A stretch of 17,589 nt of DNA, from contig USGM01000069.1 in the NCBI GenBank assembly GCA_900554205.1, forward strand, positions 1 to 17,589. Direction: 5' to 3'. The position numbers and the translations under genes are program-made. The number at the start of each line of letters is the position of its first letter. Within the stretch, counting starts at the first letter, position 1. Below are positions 14,738-17,589 of this stretch, piece after piece. The DNA comes from an uncultured Lachnospiraceae bacterium (GTDB taxonomy: Bacteria; Bacillota; Clostridia; Lachnospirales; Lachnospiraceae). The notes under the pieces are model-generated. The model saw nothing but the letters and a program-made list of their open reading frames with translations. It did no database searches and had not been told where the DNA came from.

Positions 14738-14758
14738 GTCCGTATCGGCGATACGGAC
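14738..14758 (+). promoter_or_regulatory. Perfect hairpin in the purE leader
   Basis: GTCCGTATC (14738-14746), loop GGC, GATACGGAC (14750-14758): nine perfect pairs. No T run follows, so it is not a terminator. It lies just upstream of the purE ribosome-binding site (AGAGGG, 14772-14777) and could be an operator or an RNA stability or regulatory element. Confidence 0.5.
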
Positions 14759-14782
14759 AGGACTTCGGAAAAGAGGGTTATT

Positions 14783-15316
14783 ATGGCTAAGACAGGACAG
14801 GCGCCGAAGGTTGGCATTGTAATGGGCAGTGACTCCGATATGGCAGTCATGGCAAAAGCGGCAGATATGCTGGAAGAACTGGAACTTGACTACGAGATGA
14901 GAATCATTTCGGCACACAGGGAGCCGGATGAACTGATCGCTTGGACGAAGGGCGCAGAGGAACGCGGAATCCGTGTGATGATCGCGGGGGCAGGTATGGC
15001 GGCGGCGCTTCCCGGTATGTGTGCGGCACTGTTTTCACTTCCGGTCATCGGTGTGCCGCTCTCTGGGAAAAATCTGGACGGTATGGACGCTGTCTTTTCC
15101 ATTTTGCAGATGCCGCCCGGAATCCCGGTGGCAACCGTGGCGGTGGACGGGGCGAAAAATGCGGCTATTCTTGCTGCGAAAATTCTTGCCGCGTCGGATG
15201 AAACGCTTCTCGAAAGGCTGAAGGAGTACAGCAGGGCGCAGAAGGAGCAGGTCATTGCCAAGGATGCAAAGCTGCAGGAGAAGGGCTACAAGACCTATCT
15301 GGCGGAGAAAAAATAA
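14783..15316 (+). CDS. purE: N5-carboxyaminoimidazole ribonucleotide mutase (class I PurE)
   Basis: PurE isomerises N5-CAIR to CAIR in purine synthesis. The 177-aa chain shows GSDSD (15-19), SAHREPD (44-49 and on, with H45 and R46), GAGMAAALPGM (69-79) and LQMPPGIPVATV (108-119), all class I features. ATG 14783 has AGAGGG five bases upstream. The earlier in-frame ATG at 14726 would add 19 residues, lies in the proposed promoter and hairpin, and lacks a ribosome-binding site. A class I mutase implies a partner PurK, which is not in the window. It is the first of four purine genes in a row; purM follows after 57 bp. Confidence 0.95.
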   Translation: MAKTGQAPKVGIVMGSDSDMAVMAKAADMLEELELDYEMRIISAHREPDELIAWTKGAEERGIRVMIAGAGMAAALPGMCAALFSLPVIGVPLSGKNLDGMDAVFSILQMPPGIPVATVAVDGAKNAAILAAKILAASDETLLERLKEYSRAQKEQVIAKDAKLQEKGYKTYLAEKK

Positions 15317-15373
15317 TAAGAACAGTATCGGGCGGGGAAAATACAGAGGCTGCAGGCCGGAAATGAGGAGAAG

Positions 15374-16399
15374 ATGGATTACAAGAACGCAGGAGTTGAC
15401 ATCGAAGCAGGGTACAGATCAGTGGAACTGATGAAAAAGCATGTGAAAGAGACGATGCGCCCGGAGGTGCTCGGAGGGCTTGGAGGCTTTTCCGGTGCAT
15501 TCTCCATGGAAGCCATCAAGGGAATGGAGAAGCCGGTGCTGCTCTCCGGTACGGATGGCGTTGGTACAAAGATCAAGCTGGCATTCCTGATGGACAGGCA
15601 TGATACTGTCGGCATCGACTGTGTTGCCATGTGTGTCAATGATGTGGCATGTGCCGGAGGAGAACCTCTTTTCTTCCTTGATTACATAGCATGCGGAAAG
15701 AATTATCCCGAGAAGATCGCTGCGATCGTCAAGGGCGTTGCAGAGGGCTGTAAGCAGGCGGGAGCAGCGCTGATTGGCGGCGAGACAGCCGAGCATCCCG
15801 GACTGATGCCGGAGGAGGAATATGACCTTGCGGGCTTTGCGGTCGGTGTTGTGGATGAGAAGGATCTGATCACGGGGGAGAACATCAAGGCGGGCGATAC
15901 CCTTGTCGGCATCGCGTCCTCCGGGGTACATTCCAACGGCTTTTCTCTGGTGAGAAAGGTGTTCGAGATGACGAAGGAGAGCCTTGACACCTATTATGAC
16001 GAGCTTGGAACGACGCTTGGAGAGGCACTGCTTGCACCCACAAAGATCTATGTTAAGGCGATGAAGGCAATCAAGGATGCCGGTGTCACGGTAAAGGGCT
16101 GCAGCCATATTACAGGCGGCGGATTTTATGAGAATATCCCCAGAATGCTCCCGGACGGAATCCGTGCGGTAGTGAAGAAGGACAGCTACGAGGTTCCTGC
16201 CATCTTTAAGCTTTTGCAGAAGACGGGTGGTATCGAGGATCAGATGATGTATAATACCTATAACATGGGACTTGGCATGGTGCTTGCGGTGGAGGCCGGA
16301 GATGTTGAGAAGACGATGGAGGCGATCCGGGCTGCCGGAGAGACACCTTTCGTGGTAGGACATTGTGAGTCCGGTGAAAAGGGAGTTACCATATGCTGA
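15374..16399 (+). CDS. purM: Phosphoribosylformylglycinamidine cyclo-ligase (AIR synthetase)
   Basis: PurM closes the imidazole ring, turning FGAM and ATP into AIR. The 341-aa length is normal. It has the ATP-site signature GTDGVGTK (59-66), MCVNDVACAGGEPLFFLDY (86-104), GGETAEHPGLM (135-145), ASSGVHSNGFSLVRK and the C-terminal GCSHITGGGFYENIPRMLP. GAGGAG immediately ahead supports the ATG. The end overlaps purN by seven bases (ATGCTGA), so purM and purN are translationally coupled. The 57-bp gap after purE has no terminator. Confidence 0.97.
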   Translation: MDYKNAGVDIEAGYRSVELMKKHVKETMRPEVLGGLGGFSGAFSMEAIKGMEKPVLLSGTDGVGTKIKLAFLMDRHDTVGIDCVAMCVNDVACAGGEPLFFLDYIACGKNYPEKIAAIVKGVAEGCKQAGAALIGGETAEHPGLMPEEEYDLAGFAVGVVDEKDLITGENIKAGDTLVGIASSGVHSNGFSLVRKVFEMTKESLDTYYDELGTTLGEALLAPTKIYVKAMKAIKDAGVTVKGCSHITGGGFYENIPRMLPDGIRAVVKKDSYEVPAIFKLLQKTGGIEDQMMYNTYNMGLGMVLAVEAGDVEKTMEAIRAAGETPFVVGHCESGEKGVTIC

Positions 16400-17022
16400 G
16401 AATAGTGGTGTGTGTGTCCGGCGGAGGAACAAATCTGCAGGCGATTCTGGATGCAATCGATGGCGGCAGAATTACAAATACGGAAGTGCTTGCCGTCATC
16501 AGCAACAACCCCGGTGCCAAAGCGCTGGCGCGCGCGGAAAAATACGGTGTTCAGGCAATCTGCATGTCTCCTAAGGACTACGCGGACAGGGAGACCTTTA
16601 ACAGGGTATTTACGGACAAGATGTGTGAGCTGCAGCCGGATCTGATTGTGCTTGCAGGCTTCCTTGTCAGGATTCCGGAGCAGATGGTGGAAAAATTCAG
16701 CAACCGCATCGTAAACATCCATCCTTCTCTGATCCCGTCATTCTGCGGGGTCGGATACTATGGACTGAAGGTGCATGAGAAGGCGTTGGAAAGAGGCGTG
16801 AAGGTGACGGGCGCTACCGTACATTTTGTGAATGAGGGAATGGACGAGGGGCCGATCATCGCCCAGAAGGCGGTTGCGGTAGAGGACGATGATACGCCGG
16901 AGCTTCTCCAGAGGCGCGTGATGGAACAGGCGGAATGGATTCTGCTTCCCCAGGCGATTGACGACATCGCCAACGGACGGATCGGTGTGGTTGACGGAAA
17001 GGTTCGCAGAACAGACAGATAA
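16393..17022 (+). CDS. purN: Phosphoribosylglycinamide formyltransferase
   Basis: PurN adds a formyl group from 10-formyltetrahydrofolate to GAR, giving FGAR. The 209-aa product starts with the substrate loop VCVSGGGTNLQAILD (6-20). It carries the catalytic set N108 and H110 in IVNIHPSLIP, and D151 in NEGMDEGPII, corresponding to Asn106, His108 and Asp144 of the E. coli enzyme. After the HPSLIPSF block it has the longer CGVGYYGLKVHEKAL form seen in clostridial enzymes. Start ATG lies within the purM end. The purD start follows after 23 bp, with GAGGTG between. Confidence 0.97.
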   Translation: MLRIVVCVSGGGTNLQAILDAIDGGRITNTEVLAVISNNPGAKALARAEKYGVQAICMSPKDYADRETFNRVFTDKMCELQPDLIVLAGFLVRIPEQMVEKFSNRIVNIHPSLIPSFCGVGYYGLKVHEKALERGVKVTGATVHFVNEGMDEGPIIAQKAVAVEDDDTPELLQRRVMEQAEWILLPQAIDDIANGRIGVVDGKVRRTDR

Positions 17023-17045
17023 ATTGACTAAAATGAGGTGACGGC

Positions 17046-17589
17046 ATGAAGGTTTTGATTGTAGGAGGCGGCGGAAGAGAACACGCCATAGCGGTTAGCA
17101 TGAAGAAGAGTGCCAGAGTGGACAAGCTCTATTGTGTGCCGGGAAACGCCGGTATCGCACAGATCGCAGAGTGTGACCCCTCCATCGGAGTGATGGAATT
17201 TGATAAGATCGTTGCTTATGCGAAGGAGAAGGCGGTTGATCTGGTCTTTGTGGCGCCGGACGATCCGTTGGTCGGGGGACTGGTGGATGTGCTTGAGGCA
17301 GAGGGCTTCAGGGTTTTCGGCCCGAGAAAGAACGCGGCGATTTTAGAGGGCAGCAAGGCGTTTTCCAAGGATCTGATGAAGAAATACAACATTCCGACCG
17401 CAGCCTATGAGACTTTTACCGATCCGCACAAGGCGCTGGAATACTTACAGACCGCTAAGATGCCGATCGTTTTGAAAGCAGATGGTCTGGCACTTGGAAA
17501 AGGAGTTCTGATCTGCAATACTTTAGAGGAAGCAGAGGCAGGCGTCAAGGAGATCATGGAGGACAAGAAGTTTGGTTCTGCCGGTAATC
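17046..17589 (+). CDS. purD: Phosphoribosylamine-glycine ligase (GAR synthetase), N-terminal part
   Basis: PurD joins phosphoribosylamine and glycine with ATP to make GAR, the substrate of PurN. The reading frame starts at ATG 17046 with GAGGTG (17035-17040) five bases ahead and stays open for 181 codons to the window end, so it is cut by the window and not broken. The start KVLIVGGGGREHAIA is the typical N-terminal domain. VPGNAGIA (31-38), FVAPDDPLVGGL, FGPRKNAAILEGSK and the ATP-grasp strand VLKADGLALGKGVLI are all family hallmarks. It is the fourth gene of the cluster and co-oriented with purN. Confidence 0.96.
   Translation, partial: MKVLIVGGGGREHAIAVSMKKSARVDKLYCVPGNAGIAQIAECDPSIGVMEFDKIVAYAKEKAVDLVFVAPDDPLVGGLVDVLEAEGFRVFGPRKNAAILEGSKAFSKDLMKKYNIPTAAYETFTDPHKALEYLQTAKMPIVLKADGLALGKGVLICNTLEEAEAGVKEIMEDKKFGSAGN

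Noticed and set aside
14726..14782. Longer PurE start adding 19 residues
   Set aside because: No ribosome-binding site, and the segment contains the possible -10 box and a perfect hairpin; ATG 14783 has AGAGGG at a good distance.
13622..14917. 431-codon open frame on the - strand opposite the aminopeptidase gene
   Set aside because: It mirrors a clear + strand gene with intact active-site motifs, has no ribosome-binding site or known motif, and is a shadow of G+C-rich codon bias.
15419..16456. 345-codon open frame on the - strand opposite purM
   Set aside because: It runs against purM, whose motifs are complete; no independent support.

Overview
The window looks like a chromosomal segment of a Gram-positive anaerobe of the class Clostridia, most likely a Lachnospiraceae member. 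This is inferred from the housekeeping block (nrnA-like end, truB, ribF, rpsO, pnp), clostridial-type purine genes, strong GAGG/GGAGG ribosome-binding sites, a NptA-PhoU fused transporter and small membrane proteins of a kind I associate with Lachnospiraceae. No 16S rRNA is present to confirm it. All genes that I can support lie on the + strand.

Layout. (1) 1-1939: the end of a DHH-family nanoRNase/pAp phosphatase, then truB and ribF, tightly overlapping. This is the 3' part of the conserved nusA-infB-rbfA-truB-ribF translation/RNA cluster. (2) 1969-3615: a Na+/phosphate cotransporter with a cytoplasmic PhoU-like tail. (3) 3612-7314: a perfect-consensus promoter (TTGACA-N17-TATAAT) with a perfect WalR-type box just downstream. 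It drives a secreted SH3b-SH3b-NlpC/P60 hydrolase, an MBOAT acyltransferase (AlgI/PatA/DltB type) and a membrane-anchored SGNH-like protein with GTS and DxxH motifs. I read these three as one cell-envelope O-acylation and remodelling unit. Together with the transporter it separates ribF from rpsO, which are close neighbours in many Firmicutes. (4) 7315-10058: rpsO with its own promoter and structured leader, then pnp with a long structured leader and a strong terminator. (5) 10049-11130: a stand-alone, AT-richer Fic-domain gene with its own promoter, wedged between the pnp terminator and the pyrE promoter. (6) 11181-12568: pyrE, a 50-aa one-helix membrane peptide, a terminator-like hairpin, and a small three-helix membrane protein. 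(7) 12650-14695: an M29-type metallo-aminopeptidase with a long N-terminal extension. (8) 14699-17589: a purine cluster purE-purM-purN-purD, running off the window edge.

The genes combine into RNA maturation and decay (nrnA, truB, rpsO, pnp), FAD synthesis (ribF), phosphate uptake, envelope modification, and pyrimidine and purine nucleotide synthesis. The least ordinary content is the hydrolase-MBOAT-SGNH operon with its predicted WalR control, the Fic gene, the extended aminopeptidase, and the RNA leaders of rpsO and pnp. I see no CRISPR array, tRNA, rRNA, transposase or phage gene, and no wholly new system that the sequence alone can prove.
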